Origin: Rhizobiales bacterium CCH10-E5
GTDB lineage: Bacteria; Pseudomonadota; Alphaproteobacteria; Rhizobiales; Beijerinckiaceae
Assembly (NCBI GenBank): GCA_001556125.1
Contig: LSIG01000129.1
Location: 1-41,573, forward strand
DNA: 41,573 nucleotides
Direction of reading: 5' to 3'
Below the pieces are notes generated by a model that had not been told where the DNA came from, did not search any database, and saw nothing but the letters and a program-made list of their open reading frames with translations. The translations under genes and the position numbers were made by a program. The stretch's first letter is position 1; each line of letters opens with the position of its first letter. Shown here one piece after another: positions 17,357-26,007 of this stretch.

Positions 17357-19582
17357 ATGGAGTTCAGGAAGACAGGCTGGACGACCCGACTGAAGCGCTT
17401 CGCGCTGGCGGTCGATTCATGGGTCGATGCCGGCCTGTGGGGCGCGGCGCGCCGCGGTGGCGAGGTCTATGAGCGCATCCGCAGTGCTACCGACCGCCTC
17501 ACCGTCAGCGGCGGCCAGAGGCTGGCGGTCGAAGGCATCAGCGAAGGGCTCAATCTCGGCATCGCCGGCGCCTTCCTGATGCTGGCCCTCGCCATCCCCG
17601 CCTTTCACGAAGGGCGCGAGGACGCGCTGAAGCACCAGGTCTTCGCCGTGACCTTCCTCGACCGCTACGGCGTCGAGATCGGCCATCGCGGCGCACGCCA
17701 CGACGACTCGCTGAAGCTCGAGGAGATGCCAGACCATCTGCTCAAGGCCGTGCTCGCGACAGAAGACCGGCGCTTCTACGACCATTTCGGCATCGACGTG
17801 ATCGGCACCTTCCGGGCGGTGACGGTGAATGCGCGCGCCTCGGGCGTGGTCCAGGGCGGCTCCTCGCTGACGCAGCAGCTCGCCAAGAACCTGTTCCTGA
17901 CCAATGAGCGCTCGCTCGACCGCAAGATCAAGGAAGCCTTCCTGGCGATCTGGCTGGAGCAGAGGCTGACCAAGAACGAGATCCTGAAGCTCTATCTCGA
18001 CCGCGCCTATATGGGCGGCGGCACCTTCGGCGTGGCGGCGGCAGCGGAATACTATTTCGGCAAGTCGGTGCGCGACGTCACGCTGGCCGAGGCGGCGATG
18101 CTGGCCGGGCTGTTCAAGGCGCCGACGAAGTACGCGCCCCACGTCAACCTGCCGGCCGCGCGCGCCCGGGCCAACGACGTGCTTAACGCCATGGTCGATG
18201 CCGGCTTCATGACGGCGGGCCAGGTCGACAGCGCCAAGCGCAATCCGGCGACACCGATCGACCGGCGCCGCGATTCCAGCCCGGACTATTATCTCGACTG
18301 GGCCTTCGACGAGATCCGGCGTCTCGCGGACGACGGCAAGATCGGCCCGGAGCGGGTTCTGACGGTGAAGACGCCGCACGACCCGGCCATCCAGGAGCGG
18401 GCGGACGAGGCGATCGAATCCATCCTGCGCCAGCACGGGCCGAGCTATCGCGCCAAGCAGGCCGCCACCGCCATCATGGAGACCGACGGCGCGGTCAGGG
18501 CGCTGGTCGGCGGACGCGACTACGGCGCGAGCCAGTTCAACCGGGCGACGGCGAGCCTGCGGCAGCCCGGCTCCTCCTTCAAGCCCTTCGTCTATGCGGC
18601 GGCGATGCAGGCGGGGCTCTACAGGCCGAACAGCATCGTCACAGACCGGCCGGTCTGCATCGGCAACTGGTGCCCCAACAATTACGGACGCTCCTTCGCC
18701 GGCTCGATGCCGCTGACGGTGGCGCTGGCGAAGTCGATCAACACGATCCCCGTGCAGATGTCGATCGCGCTCGGCCAGGCCACCGGCGAGAGCCATGTCG
18801 CGCGCGCCGCCCGCATCGGCCGGCTGAAGATCATCGAGACCAGCCGCGCCATGGGGCTGAACTCGCCGCTGACCGATACGGTGTCACTGCCGATCGGTGC
18901 CGCCGAGGTCACCGTCATCGACATGGCCGCGGGCTATGCCGTCTTCGCCAATGGCGGCAGGCGGGCCAGACCCTATGCCGCGATCGAGATCCGCAACTCG
19001 CATGGCGAGGTGATCTACCGTCACGACCGCGACGAGCCCGAGCCGGCGCAGGTGCTGAGCACGCAGGTGGCGCAGGACATCAACTTCATGCTCTCGAAGG
19101 TGCCGACCGAGGGCACGGGCCGGCGCGCGGCGCTGGAGGGTGTCATCACTGCCGGCAAGACGGGTACGACCAACGGCTACAAGGACGCCTGGTATGTCGG
19201 CTATTCCGGCAACCTCGTCGGCGCGGTCTGGTACGGCAACGACGATTCCTCCGAGACGGCGAACATGACCGGTGGCTCCCTGCCGGCCATGACCTGGAAG
19301 GAGATCATGCAGTTCGCCCATCAGGGGCTCGAACTGAAGCCGATCCCCGGCGTCGCGCCGCCCGATCCGAAGGCGGCGACGGTGGCCAAGGCGCAGACGC
19401 CCGCCGCCATCGTTCCCGCAGCCGGGCCGGGCGCCGGCCACATGCCGCGGCAGTCCTTCGAGGTGCTCTCGTCCGTGGGCGCGATGTTCAAGACGATCGA
19501 GGCCCCGCGCCGGGCCGGGCAGCCGCTCCAGGTCGGCATTCGCGAGGTCTTGTCGGGGCCCGAGCAGCGGACGCTCCGCTAG
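17357..19582 (+). CDS. Class A penicillin-binding protein (PBP1A family, bifunctional)
   Basis: This 741-residue inner-membrane enzyme polymerises lipid II into glycan strands and crosslinks peptides. One membrane anchor lies at about 66-83. The glycosyltransferase family 51 domain has ATEDRRFYDHFGID (catalytic E136) and QGGSSLTQQLAKN (166-178). The transpeptidase domain has the SxxK serine motif at S406-K409 (PGSSFKPF), SxN at S460-N462 and KTG at K601-G603 (AGKTGTTN). All catalytic motifs are intact. The C-terminal 90 residues are a Pro/Ala-rich tail. The following DUF1214 gene is 93 bp downstream and may be co-transcribed. ATG at 17357 is the best start; the cytoplasmic N-terminal extension is longer than in many PBP1A proteins. 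Confidence 0.95.
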   Translation: MEFRKTGWTTRLKRFALAVDSWVDAGLWGAARRGGEVYERIRSATDRLTVSGGQRLAVEGISEGLNLGIAGAFLMLALAIPAFHEGREDALKHQVFAVTFLDRYGVEIGHRGARHDDSLKLEEMPDHLLKAVLATEDRRFYDHFGIDVIGTFRAVTVNARASGVVQGGSSLTQQLAKNLFLTNERSLDRKIKEAFLAIWLEQRLTKNEILKLYLDRAYMGGGTFGVAAAAEYYFGKSVRDVTLAEAAMLAGLFKAPTKYAPHVNLPAARARANDVLNAMVDAGFMTAGQVDSAKRNPATPIDRRRDSSPDYYLDWAFDEIRRLADDGKIGPERVLTVKTPHDPAIQERADEAIESILRQHGPSYRAKQAATAIMETDGAVRALVGGRDYGASQFNRATASLRQPGSSFKPFVYAAAMQAGLYRPNSIVTDRPVCIGNWCPNNYGRSFAGSMPLTVALAKSINTIPVQMSIALGQATGESHVARAARIGRLKIIETSRAMGLNSPLTDTVSLPIGAAEVTVIDMAAGYAVFANGGRRARPYAAIEIRNSHGEVIYRHDRDEPEPAQVLSTQVAQDINFMLSKVPTEGTGRRAALEGVITAGKTGTTNGYKDAWYVGYSGNLVGAVWYGNDDSSETANMTGGSLPAMTWKEIMQFAHQGLELKPIPGVAPPDPKAATVAKAQTPAAIVPAAGPGAGHMPRQSFEVLSSVGAMFKTIEAPRRAGQPLQVGIREVLSGPEQRTLR

Positions 19583-19675
19583 CTCCGGCGCAGGCGGCGT
19601 GTTGACGCGCCGCCGCCCGCTGGTTCAACTCCCGCCGCCGTCCCGCATCGACGGCCGCTTCCGAAGGCAGGGCTC

Positions 19676-20251
19676 TTGCGCGTCGTCCATCTGGCCTATG
19701 TGATCGCGCTCGGCGCCGGGCTGGGTCTCGCCTCCGCGCATCTGGCGGTGGCCGGGCGGCCTTTGCTGGGGATGGTCGAGATCGGCCCCTGGCAGGCCTG
19801 GCCGCGCAGCGGCGGGCGCGACATCGACCCCTATATGCGCGCCTATCTCGCCCGCGGCGTGCATCTGCCGCTCGGCACCGGCGAGGGCCTGGAACTGATC
19901 GCGGAGCGTGATCAGGACGGCCGCGCGCTGGATGGACGCTGCCGATACCGGCTTTCGGGCGAGGTTCCGACGACGCGCGGCTGGACGCTGTCGGTCACGG
20001 ATGGCGACGGCCGCTCCTTCCGTCTCCCGCTCGACCGCAGCGGCTTCACCGATGCGGAGGTGGTGCGCGAGGAAAACGGCTCGCTGCAGATCGCCGCCGC
20101 GGCCTGGCCCCTGGCGGGCGACTGGCTGCCGCTGCCGACGAGCGGGCGCTTCCAGTTCCGCCTGAGGCTCTACGACACGCCGATCGCGACCCAGGCGGGC
20201 GAGACGCGGCCCGAAAGCCTGCCGCGAATCGAGCGGATCGAATGTCCATGA
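19676..20251 (+). CDS. DUF1214 domain protein
   Basis: This 191-residue protein has one N-terminal membrane segment or signal anchor (about 5-26), then a beta-rich domain with the DUF1214 pattern: DIDPYMRAYLAR near the start, GRCRYRLSGEVPTTRGWTL, and a C-terminal FQFRLRLYDTPIA. Its function is unknown; it should face the periplasm. TTG at 19676 is the likely start, with GGCAGGG upstream. The stop overlaps the start of the DUF1254 gene by ten bases, so translation is coupled. DUF1214 and DUF1254 often occur as parts of one larger protein in other bacteria; here they are separate adjacent genes after a PBP. Confidence 0.8.
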   Translation: MRVVHLAYVIALGAGLGLASAHLAVAGRPLLGMVEIGPWQAWPRSGGRDIDPYMRAYLARGVHLPLGTGEGLELIAERDQDGRALDGRCRYRLSGEVPTTRGWTLSVTDGDGRSFRLPLDRSGFTDAEVVREENGSLQIAAAAWPLAGDWLPLPTSGRFQFRLRLYDTPIATQAGETRPESLPRIERIECP

Positions 20252-20886
20252 CCGCCGCCGATCCCGCCTCCCCGACGGCGCCGCCGCTGCGGACCGCGCC
20301 GGCCCTGCCGCTGCGGAGCCGCCTCGCTGCTGCGATTCGCCGCCTCCTGCTCGCGACGAGCGCCGGGCTCGTGCTGGCCGGGATCGTCCATATCGTGACG
20401 ATCCTGCTGATCCCCGTCCTGTCGGAAAGCGACGCCGCCCATGCCTATGCCGCGCTCGGCGCCGGCGGCCAGGCGGAGTTGGTCAGGGCCGGCGACGCCC
20501 GCGGCCTGCCGCTGCCGCGCGAGGACGATCCCGCGACCGTGACGGCGGTCTGCAGCTACGATCTCTCGGCAGGGCCGATGCGCGTCGTTGCGCGGGCCGG
20601 GACGCTGCCGCTCGCATTGACGCTCCATCGCCAGGGCGGCGGCACGCTCTATGCCATCACCGACCGGGCCGCGATCCGGGGCGTCCTGGAATTCGTGGTG
20701 ATGACGCAGGAGCAGCGCGACGAGCGCGACGCCCGCGACGAGGAAGGCGAGGCCGCGCGCGAGTTGCGGGTCGTCTCCGACAGCGAGCGCGGGCTGATCG
20801 TGGTGCGGGTCCTGGCGCGCCTGCCGTCCGACCGCGCCGACGCCGAGGCGCTCGCCTCCGGCGTCGCCTGCGGCATGGCCGACTAG
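20242..20886 (+). CDS. DUF1254 domain protein
   Basis: This 214-residue protein has a Pro/Ala-rich cytoplasmic leader, one membrane segment (about 38-58, SAGLVLAGIVHIVTILLIPVL) and a periplasmic domain with features of DUF1254: DDPATVTAVCSYDLSAGPMRV and LTLHRQGGGTLYAITDRA. The function is unknown. It overlaps the DUF1214 gene by ten bases and ends one base from the convergent lipoprotein gene. ATG at 20242 or 20248 could start it. It probably works with the DUF1214 protein in the envelope (inference from coupling). Confidence 0.8.
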   Translation: MSMTAADPASPTAPPLRTAPALPLRSRLAAAIRRLLLATSAGLVLAGIVHIVTILLIPVLSESDAAHAYAALGAGGQAELVRAGDARGLPLPREDDPATVTAVCSYDLSAGPMRVVARAGTLPLALTLHRQGGGTLYAITDRAAIRGVLEFVVMTQEQRDERDARDEEGEAARELRVVSDSERGLIVVRVLARLPSDRADAEALASGVACGMAD

Positions 20887-20887
20887 C

Positions 20888-21685
20888 TCAGCCCTTGTAG
20901 GTGACAGGGCGCTTGTCGCCCTCGCCTGCGGCCCCGCCGCGCTCGCCGCCGAAGACGCCGATCAACGGCATCTTGCAGAGCGGGCCGGCTTCCGCCTCCA
21001 GGGCCATGATGGCGCGTTCGGCCCGGATCGCCTCCCGCGACGGCATCTCGACGACGAGGTTGGCGAGCGCGTAGCGATAGGATTCGATCCGGAAGCCCAC
21101 GCGCTCGCAGACCCAGAGAATCAGCCCCTCGTTCTCGACGACGCGGGCGAAAGCCGGATCCAGCTGGGACGGCGCGACGTCCGGCGAGGTTTCCGCCGCC
21201 CGCATCCGGACCCGGTCTGCCGCGACGACGCGCATGGCGTTGGCGCGGAACGGGCCGATCAGGATGCGGTCGGCATTGGCATCCTCGGCGAGCCGGGCAT
21301 AGCGGGAGGCCTGCGAGGCGAAGGAACCGCCGGTCAGCGCCTGGAAGTACTCCGCCCGGTAACCCAGATGGAGTTGCGCCGGCAGGATGCGCGCATGGGC
21401 GAGCGCCGCCGTTTCCGCCTGGAAGACGCTGCGCTCATGGCCGGGCATGACGAAGCGCCAGGCCCGGTCGCGCAGCTGTTCCTCGTCGTCGGTGAAGCGG
21501 AAATGCGAGGCCGCCTCGCCGCGGGCGGTGGCCGCCCAGAAGCCGGCCTGTGGCGCCACCAACTGGCTGACGATGTCCTGGCGCGGCCGGCCGAGATCGC
21601 CCGTGCATGCGCCCGCCGCGAGCAGCAGCGCGAGCGCTCCGGCCCGCGCTGCGAGCCGGTTCACCGGGCGGCTGCGACGGATCAC
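20888..21685 (-). CDS. Putative lipoprotein, unknown function
   Basis: This 265-residue protein has a basic N-terminus, a hydrophobic leucine/alanine core and a lipobox-like AAGAC with Cys27, so it is probably a lipid-anchored envelope protein. The mature part is charged and mostly helical, with no domain I recognise; it contains four further Trp/Cys-bearing segments, such as WVCERVGFRIESYRYALANLVVEM. Its GTG start overlaps the stop of the upstream small protein (the shared GTGA), so translation is coupled. It ends one base from the DUF1254 gene in convergent orientation. Confidence 0.65.
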   Translation of the reverse strand: MIRRSRPVNRLAARAGALALLLAAGACTGDLGRPRQDIVSQLVAPQAGFWAATARGEAASHFRFTDDEEQLRDRAWRFVMPGHERSVFQAETAALAHARILPAQLHLGYRAEYFQALTGGSFASQASRYARLAEDANADRILIGPFRANAMRVVAADRVRMRAAETSPDVAPSQLDPAFARVVENEGLILWVCERVGFRIESYRYALANLVVEMPSREAIRAERAIMALEAEAGPLCKMPLIGVFGGERGGAAGEGDKRPVTYKG

Positions 21686-21912
21686 GCCGGCTGCCGGGCG
21701 ACGGTCGCCTTCCGCGGCCGCTTCGGGCGGACGGTGCCCGCTGCCAGCGCGCGGGAACGGCGCCGGACCACCGGATCGGCGGGAGCCGGCTCCACCTCAC
21801 GCTCGTAGCGAACGCCTGTGAAAAACAGGATTGCGGCAGACTGCGGACGCTCGGCCCGGTCTTCCGGATGGTGCGCCCGCAGCCGGGACGCAAGGGAGAT
21901 GACGACGGCCAT
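21682..21912 (-). CDS. Small conserved basic protein with FFTGVRYER motif
   Basis: This 76-residue basic protein begins MAVVISLASRLR and carries AAILFFTGVRYERE at about residues 25-38, then an Arg/Pro-rich tail. Short proteins with a similar LFFTGVRYER core are, from memory, widespread in rhizobia; the function is unknown. ATG at 21912 is chosen because the motif and the typical N-terminus follow it. The stop overlaps the lipoprotein start by four bases. The start lies 78 bp from the perfect CtrA box at 21990-22004, in divergent orientation to the DUF2336 gene. Confidence 0.65.
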   Translation of the reverse strand: MAVVISLASRLRAHHPEDRAERPQSAAILFFTGVRYEREVEPAPADPVVRRRSRALAAGTVRPKRPRKATVARQPA

Positions 21913-21989
21913 GATGCGCCTCCATGCCTTGGCGCCTAAAAGTGGGTCGCGGGAGATCGCTCTCCGGTTCACATCAGGACCGGACATGG

Positions 21990-22004
21990 TTAACGCGCTC
22001 TTAA
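21990..22004. promoter_or_regulatory. Perfect CtrA box upstream of the DUF2336 gene
   Basis: TTAACGCGCTCTTAA is an exact TTAA-N7-TTAA, the consensus for the alphaproteobacterial cell-cycle regulator CtrA. It lies 52 bp before the DUF2336 start and 78 bp before the divergent small-protein gene, so it could control either or both. Confidence 0.7.
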
Positions 22005-22055
22005 AGCCTCGGGGATTACTCTCGCTCTGAGCCCAGAATCACAGCCGAGAAGCCC

Positions 22056-23189
22056 ATGCCGTCGCGCATTTCCGCCGAAATCGCCCAGCTCGCCCGTCTG
22101 GCACGGGATGGCGGGCTCGATCTCAGCCAGGTGTCGCTGCGGGTGAAAGCGGATCTCCTGATGTCCACGCCGAGCCCCGCGCCGGACGACCTCGCCGCCT
22201 TCGGCGAGATGGCTGCGACGCTGGTGCCCGGCATCGACGAGGCGACGGCGGTGATCCTCGCCCGCAAGATCGCCGGCTGGCGTCATGCGCCTGCCCGGGC
22301 CGTTGCGGCCCTGCGCGCCCGCGGCGGAGCGGTCCTCGCCGCCCTGATCCAGCATGGGCTGCCGCTGGGCGAAGCCGAGATCGAAGGGTTGGCCGGCTCC
22401 TCCGACGGACGCCTGCCGGCCGCGCTGGCCGAGCGGGCCGACCTGACGGCGACCGCCGTGCTGATACTGGTCGAGCGTGGGGATCGTGCGCTCGACTTCG
22501 CCCTGATGGGCAATACGGCGATCGCCCTGCCCCGGGCGGCACTCGATCTCCTGCTGGCGCGGGCGCGGCTCGATGCCGGCTATGCCCAGCCGCTGCTGGC
22601 GCGGCGCGATCTGTCGAGCGCCGAGATCGCGCCGCTGTTCCTCTCCGCCGGACCGGAACGTCGCCAGGCGATCCTCGATTCGCTGGCGGCCCTTGAGGCG
22701 CTGAGCCCGACCGAACGCCGGCCTGCGGTCTCGGCCGAGGCGCTGGCAGGCTGGCTCGCCACGGCCCCGGACGATCGCGCGGGCGCCTTCGAGGCGCTGG
22801 CGCGCCATCTCGGCGGCGGACCGGCGCTGGCGAGCGCGCTCGAGGCCGATGTCTCGCGGGATCTCACGGCGCTGGCGCTGACGGCGGCGGGGGCCAGTGT
22901 CGAGGATGCCACGCGCTTTCTGATCCGCCTCGGCGACGAGGCGGCTCATTCGGTCGATCGCATCTTCGCGGTGGTCGCGCTGATGCGCTCCGTGCGGCCG
23001 GCGATCGCGCAGCGGCTGGTCGCCCAGATCGGCGGAACGGCGCCCGTGGCGACCCTCCGCAAGGGTCAGCATCAGCCGGCGATGGATCCGAGCAGCACGC
23101 CTGCGCGACAGTCTCCGGCCCGGACCGAGCCGGCGGGCAGCACGAGCGAGATCCTGCGAAAGATCGGGGCGAAGCGAGACGGCGCCTGA
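22056..23189 (+). CDS. DUF2336 domain protein
   Basis: This 377-residue, almost wholly helical, alanine-rich protein matches the DUF2336 family of alphaproteobacteria: an N-terminal segment KADLLMS / FGEMAATLVPGIDEATAVILARKIA and many short helical repeats, suggestive of HEAT-like solenoid structure. No catalytic motif is visible. The C-terminal 60 residues are Pro/Ser-rich and end with SEILRKIGAKRDGA. It is probably cytoplasmic. The gene converges on the DUF1491 operon 18 bp away and sits behind a perfect CtrA box, suggesting cell-cycle control. The ribosome-binding site (GAGAAG) is weak. Confidence 0.85.
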   Translation: MPSRISAEIAQLARLARDGGLDLSQVSLRVKADLLMSTPSPAPDDLAAFGEMAATLVPGIDEATAVILARKIAGWRHAPARAVAALRARGGAVLAALIQHGLPLGEAEIEGLAGSSDGRLPAALAERADLTATAVLILVERGDRALDFALMGNTAIALPRAALDLLLARARLDAGYAQPLLARRDLSSAEIAPLFLSAGPERRQAILDSLAALEALSPTERRPAVSAEALAGWLATAPDDRAGAFEALARHLGGGPALASALEADVSRDLTALALTAAGASVEDATRFLIRLGDEAAHSVDRIFAVVALMRSVRPAIAQRLVAQIGGTAPVATLRKGQHQPAMDPSSTPARQSPARTEPAGSTSEILRKIGAKRDGA

Positions 23190-23207
23190 CCGGATACCGG
23201 CTCTTCC

Positions 23208-23543
23208 TCAGCTCTCGACCAGATCGAGGCGCGGATCGCCGGCGCGGTTCTCGATCTCGACCAGCCAGAGATCGCTGTCGAACCGCAACTCGCGCGCCAT
23301 GCGCTCCTCGACGCTCAGGGGATCGCCGTCGAGCAGGAGCTGGAAGCGGCGGACGCCGTCATCCTCCGCCAGGGCCTGCGGGGCCGGGCCATAGAGCGCC
23401 GCCGTGCGGTCGAGCCGATCGAGCTTGACGAATATGGCGCCGGCCTCGGCCGCGCCGCGCCGCCGGAGTACGGCAACCAGCCCATCATGCGCCGCCTGAC
23501 GCAGATAGGCCGATACCCAGAAATCGCTGGTCAGGCGCGCCAT
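23208..23543 (-). CDS. DUF1491 family protein
   Basis: This 111-residue protein begins MARLTSDFWVSAYLRQ and has RRRGAAEAGAIFVKLDRLD, then LALLGPAP-type and DSDLWLVEIENR segments, which is the DUF1491 pattern. The family is confined mainly to alphaproteobacteria and has no known function. It is soluble. It is the third gene of the kinase operon: 28 bp after the Pro/Ala-rich membrane protein and ending 18 bp from the DUF2336 stop. Confidence 0.85.
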   Translation of the reverse strand: MARLTSDFWVSAYLRQAAHDGLVAVLRRRGAAEAGAIFVKLDRLDRTAALYGPAPQALAEDDGVRRFQLLLDGDPLSVEERMARELRFDSDLWLVEIENRAGDPRLDLVES

Positions 23544-23571
23544 GGGGCCTCGCGAAAGGCGGCGACAGGGC

Positions 23572-24186
23572 TCAGTTTTCGACGCTGCGGCGCGGCTGGG
23601 CCTGGCGCGCCTGCGCCACGGGCCGCACATCCGCCGGCGGCCGGATGTCGGCGCCGTTGATCAGGTCGGCGATCGGGTCACGCGGCGCGGCTGGGGCGCG
23701 CGCCGCGGGCAGCGCCGCGGTCGGAGCGCTGCGGGCGACATTGGTCACCGGCGCCGGGGGACGCGGAGCGGCTTCTCGCGGCTGAGCCTCGCGGGCCGGC
23801 TGCGTCAGCTCCGTCGGCCGCGACGGCGGCATCGGCGTGCCGACCGCCGGAGCCGGCGCCGGCGCGGCCTGAAGCGGTGCCGGCTGGGCCGCAGGCGGCT
23901 CGGTGCGCACGGCCTGACGGGCCGGCGCGGGAGCCGAGGGGGCGGAGATCATCGGCGCCGGGTGGCGGGCCTTCTGGAAGAACAGCGCATTGGCGAGGAT
24001 CGCGCCCGCGAGCGCCGCGAAGAGCAGCATCACCAGCGCCCGGCCCGGCTTTCGCAGCGCCAGGCGGCCGATGCGGCCGAGCCAGCCGGGCTTGCGGCGC
24101 GCTGCCGCGGCCGGCTTGACCGGACGCCGGACGGCCGGAGCGGAGAGGGAAACGCCGGAATGGGCGCGGGCGGCGATCGTGGACAT
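23572..24186 (-). CDS. Pro/Ala-rich single-pass membrane protein (lacks the expected peptidoglycan-binding domain)
   Basis: This 204-residue protein has a basic N-terminus (residues 1-45), one membrane helix (about 49-70, VMLLFAALAGAILANALFF) and a disordered Pro/Ala-rich periplasmic part. The tail reads DPIADLINGADIRPP before the stop. In related genomes the protein in this position, as I recall it, continues after a similar DPI-x2-LI segment into a peptidoglycan-binding-1 domain. Here it ends within about 20 residues, and the next gene starts 28 bp later, so no remnant is left. It is the second gene of the kinase operon, 15 bp after the kinase stop. Confidence 0.65.
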   Translation of the reverse strand: MSTIAARAHSGVSLSAPAVRRPVKPAAAARRKPGWLGRIGRLALRKPGRALVMLLFAALAGAILANALFFQKARHPAPMISAPSAPAPARQAVRTEPPAAQPAPLQAAPAPAPAVGTPMPPSRPTELTQPAREAQPREAAPRPPAPVTNVARSAPTAALPAARAPAAPRDPIADLINGADIRPPADVRPVAQARQAQPRRSVEN

Positions 24187-24201
24187 GCGCGAGCTCGTGG
24201 G

Positions 24202-26007
24202 TCAGGCGGTCAGGCGAAACGGCGTCTTCGATTCCAGGCCGCGGCGCGGGGCGCGGGCAAAGGTGGCGATGCGGGCCGGCTGCTCGGCATCGGCGACGCC
24301 GGCCACCGGCAGGCGCACGCAGACCCGTGTGCCGACGCCCGGCGCGCTCTCGATGGTGAGGCGCCCGCCATGCAGCCCAACGAGCCCGCGCACGACGGAG
24401 AGGCCGAGCCCCGTGCCCTCATAGGCGCGGTCATAGGATCCCTTGGCCTGGAAGAAGGGGTCGCCCAGGCGCGGCAGGTCGGCGGCGGCGATGCCGATAC
24501 CGGTATCCGACACGGACAGGTCGATCATGTCGCCGTCGCGCACCACCGCGAGCACGACGCGCCCTCCCGGCGGCGTGAACTTGATCGCGTTGGACAGCAG
24601 GTTGATCATCACCTGCTTGAGCGCGCGCCGATCACCCTGCACCAGCGGCAGATCCGGGCCGAGCACACGCTCCAGCCGGATCTCGCCGGCCTCGGCGCGC
24701 AGATTCATCAGCGCCAGGCAGTCGCGCGCCATCTCGGAGAGGTCGAGCGGCTCCTGGTCGATCGTCATCGTGCCGCTCTCGATCTTGGAGATGTCGAGCA
24801 GCGTGTTGACCACGTCGAGCAGATGATGGCCCGAGCTGTGGATGATGCGCGCATATTCCAGCCGCTTGCCGGCATCCAGCCAGCCCTGCGCCTCGTCGCT
24901 CAGCATTTCGGAGAAGCCGATGATGGCGTTGAGCGGGGTGCGCAGCTCGTGGCTCACGGTCGCGAGGAAGCGGCCCTTGACGTCGCTGGCCTTGAGCGCC
25001 TCGGCATGGTCCTTGGCCTGCTCCTCCTCGAGGGCGCGGCGGGCGGTGATGTCGCGCATGACGCAGACCACCGCGGCGCTGTCGCCGGGGCCGGCGGTCT
25101 CGATACGGTGAGCCTGCATCTCCAGCCAGAGGGAGACGGGGTGATGCCGCTCGGTCTCGCCCCTTGGGACGAAGAGCGTGCGGAAGCAGGCGGTCGCCGA
25201 ACCGGCCCCATGGGCGGCATCGCTCAGCGCCTTGAGGAAGAGCGGGCGGTCGGCGACATGCACGCGGTCGAGCAGGCCGCGCCCGTGCAGATCCTGCGGA
25301 TCGGCCCCCGCCAGCGAACGGGCCGCCTGGTTGGCGAAGACGACGGCGCCGGTGGCGTCGTGCCAGGTGACAAGATCGCCGACATGGTCCAGCAGGAGCT
25401 GGGCCCGCTGGTCCGAGGCGCGATGCTCGCGCAGCTCCTCCCGGCGGCGGTGCAGGAAGCCGACGGCCACAATCATGGCCTGGATAATGGCGGCGATGAC
25501 GAGTGTTGGCATCATCTCCTGGGACCAGGCCGCATGCGCGACGAAAAAGCCCTCCCGGTCCAGAAGCATGACGGCAAGCAGGGTGATGGCGGCGATGATG
25601 CCGGCGCGCGCCACATAGCGCCGCGTCCCGAAGAACATCGCCTCGGCCGGCACAGCCGCCAGCCAGAGCAGCAGCGGCGAAGCGGAGCCTCCGGTCATGC
25701 CGGCGAGAGCGCCGATGAAGAGCGAAAGGGCCGCGGCCGAAATGCAGTGCGCGATGTCGAGACGTCCGGTCTGCGACAGCACGACGACTGCCAGCAGAGG
25801 CAGGGCGGCAGCGACGACGACGGCAGCCTCCAGCGCACCCAGCGTGCCGCGCCAGGCGAGATAGGCCGGGGCGAGGCCAAGCGCGATGCCGCCGACCAAC
25901 AGGCGCGTCAGGATGAAACGCTCATGGCGCATGCGCTCGAGCGAATGGGGCAGCACGGATGCGTGCACCATCGCCGCCACCTGTGTCCTGACCGCCTGCA
26001 GCTTCAT
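24202..26007 (-). CDS. PAS sensor histidine kinase, DivJ-like
   Basis: This 601-residue kinase has an N-terminal membrane region of about six helices (33-185), a PAS domain (about 200-320), a HisKA dimerisation domain with VSHELRTPLNAIIGF (phospho-acceptor H353), and a HATPase domain with MINLLSNAIKF (N-box, 468-477), DTGIG (501-505) and GTGLGL (531-536). All catalytic motifs are present and there is no receiver domain. The layout (polytopic sensor, PAS, HisKA) and length match DivJ, the kinase that phosphorylates DivK in the CtrA pathway. The perfect CtrA box 67 bp upstream fits such a role. Assignment as DivJ rather than another PleC/PdhS-type kinase is inference. It heads an operon with the Pro/Ala-rich protein and DUF1491. 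Confidence 0.88.
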   Translation of the reverse strand: MKLQAVRTQVAAMVHASVLPHSLERMRHERFILTRLLVGGIALGLAPAYLAWRGTLGALEAAVVVAAALPLLAVVVLSQTGRLDIAHCISAAALSLFIGALAGMTGGSASPLLLWLAAVPAEAMFFGTRRYVARAGIIAAITLLAVMLLDREGFFVAHAAWSQEMMPTLVIAAIIQAMIVAVGFLHRRREELREHRASDQRAQLLLDHVGDLVTWHDATGAVVFANQAARSLAGADPQDLHGRGLLDRVHVADRPLFLKALSDAAHGAGSATACFRTLFVPRGETERHHPVSLWLEMQAHRIETAGPGDSAAVVCVMRDITARRALEEEQAKDHAEALKASDVKGRFLATVSHELRTPLNAIIGFSEMLSDEAQGWLDAGKRLEYARIIHSSGHHLLDVVNTLLDISKIESGTMTIDQEPLDLSEMARDCLALMNLRAEAGEIRLERVLGPDLPLVQGDRRALKQVMINLLSNAIKFTPPGGRVVLAVVRDGDMIDLSVSDTGIGIAAADLPRLGDPFFQAKGSYDRAYEGTGLGLSVVRGLVGLHGGRLTIESAPGVGTRVCVRLPVAGVADAEQPARIATFARAPRRGLESKTPFRLTA

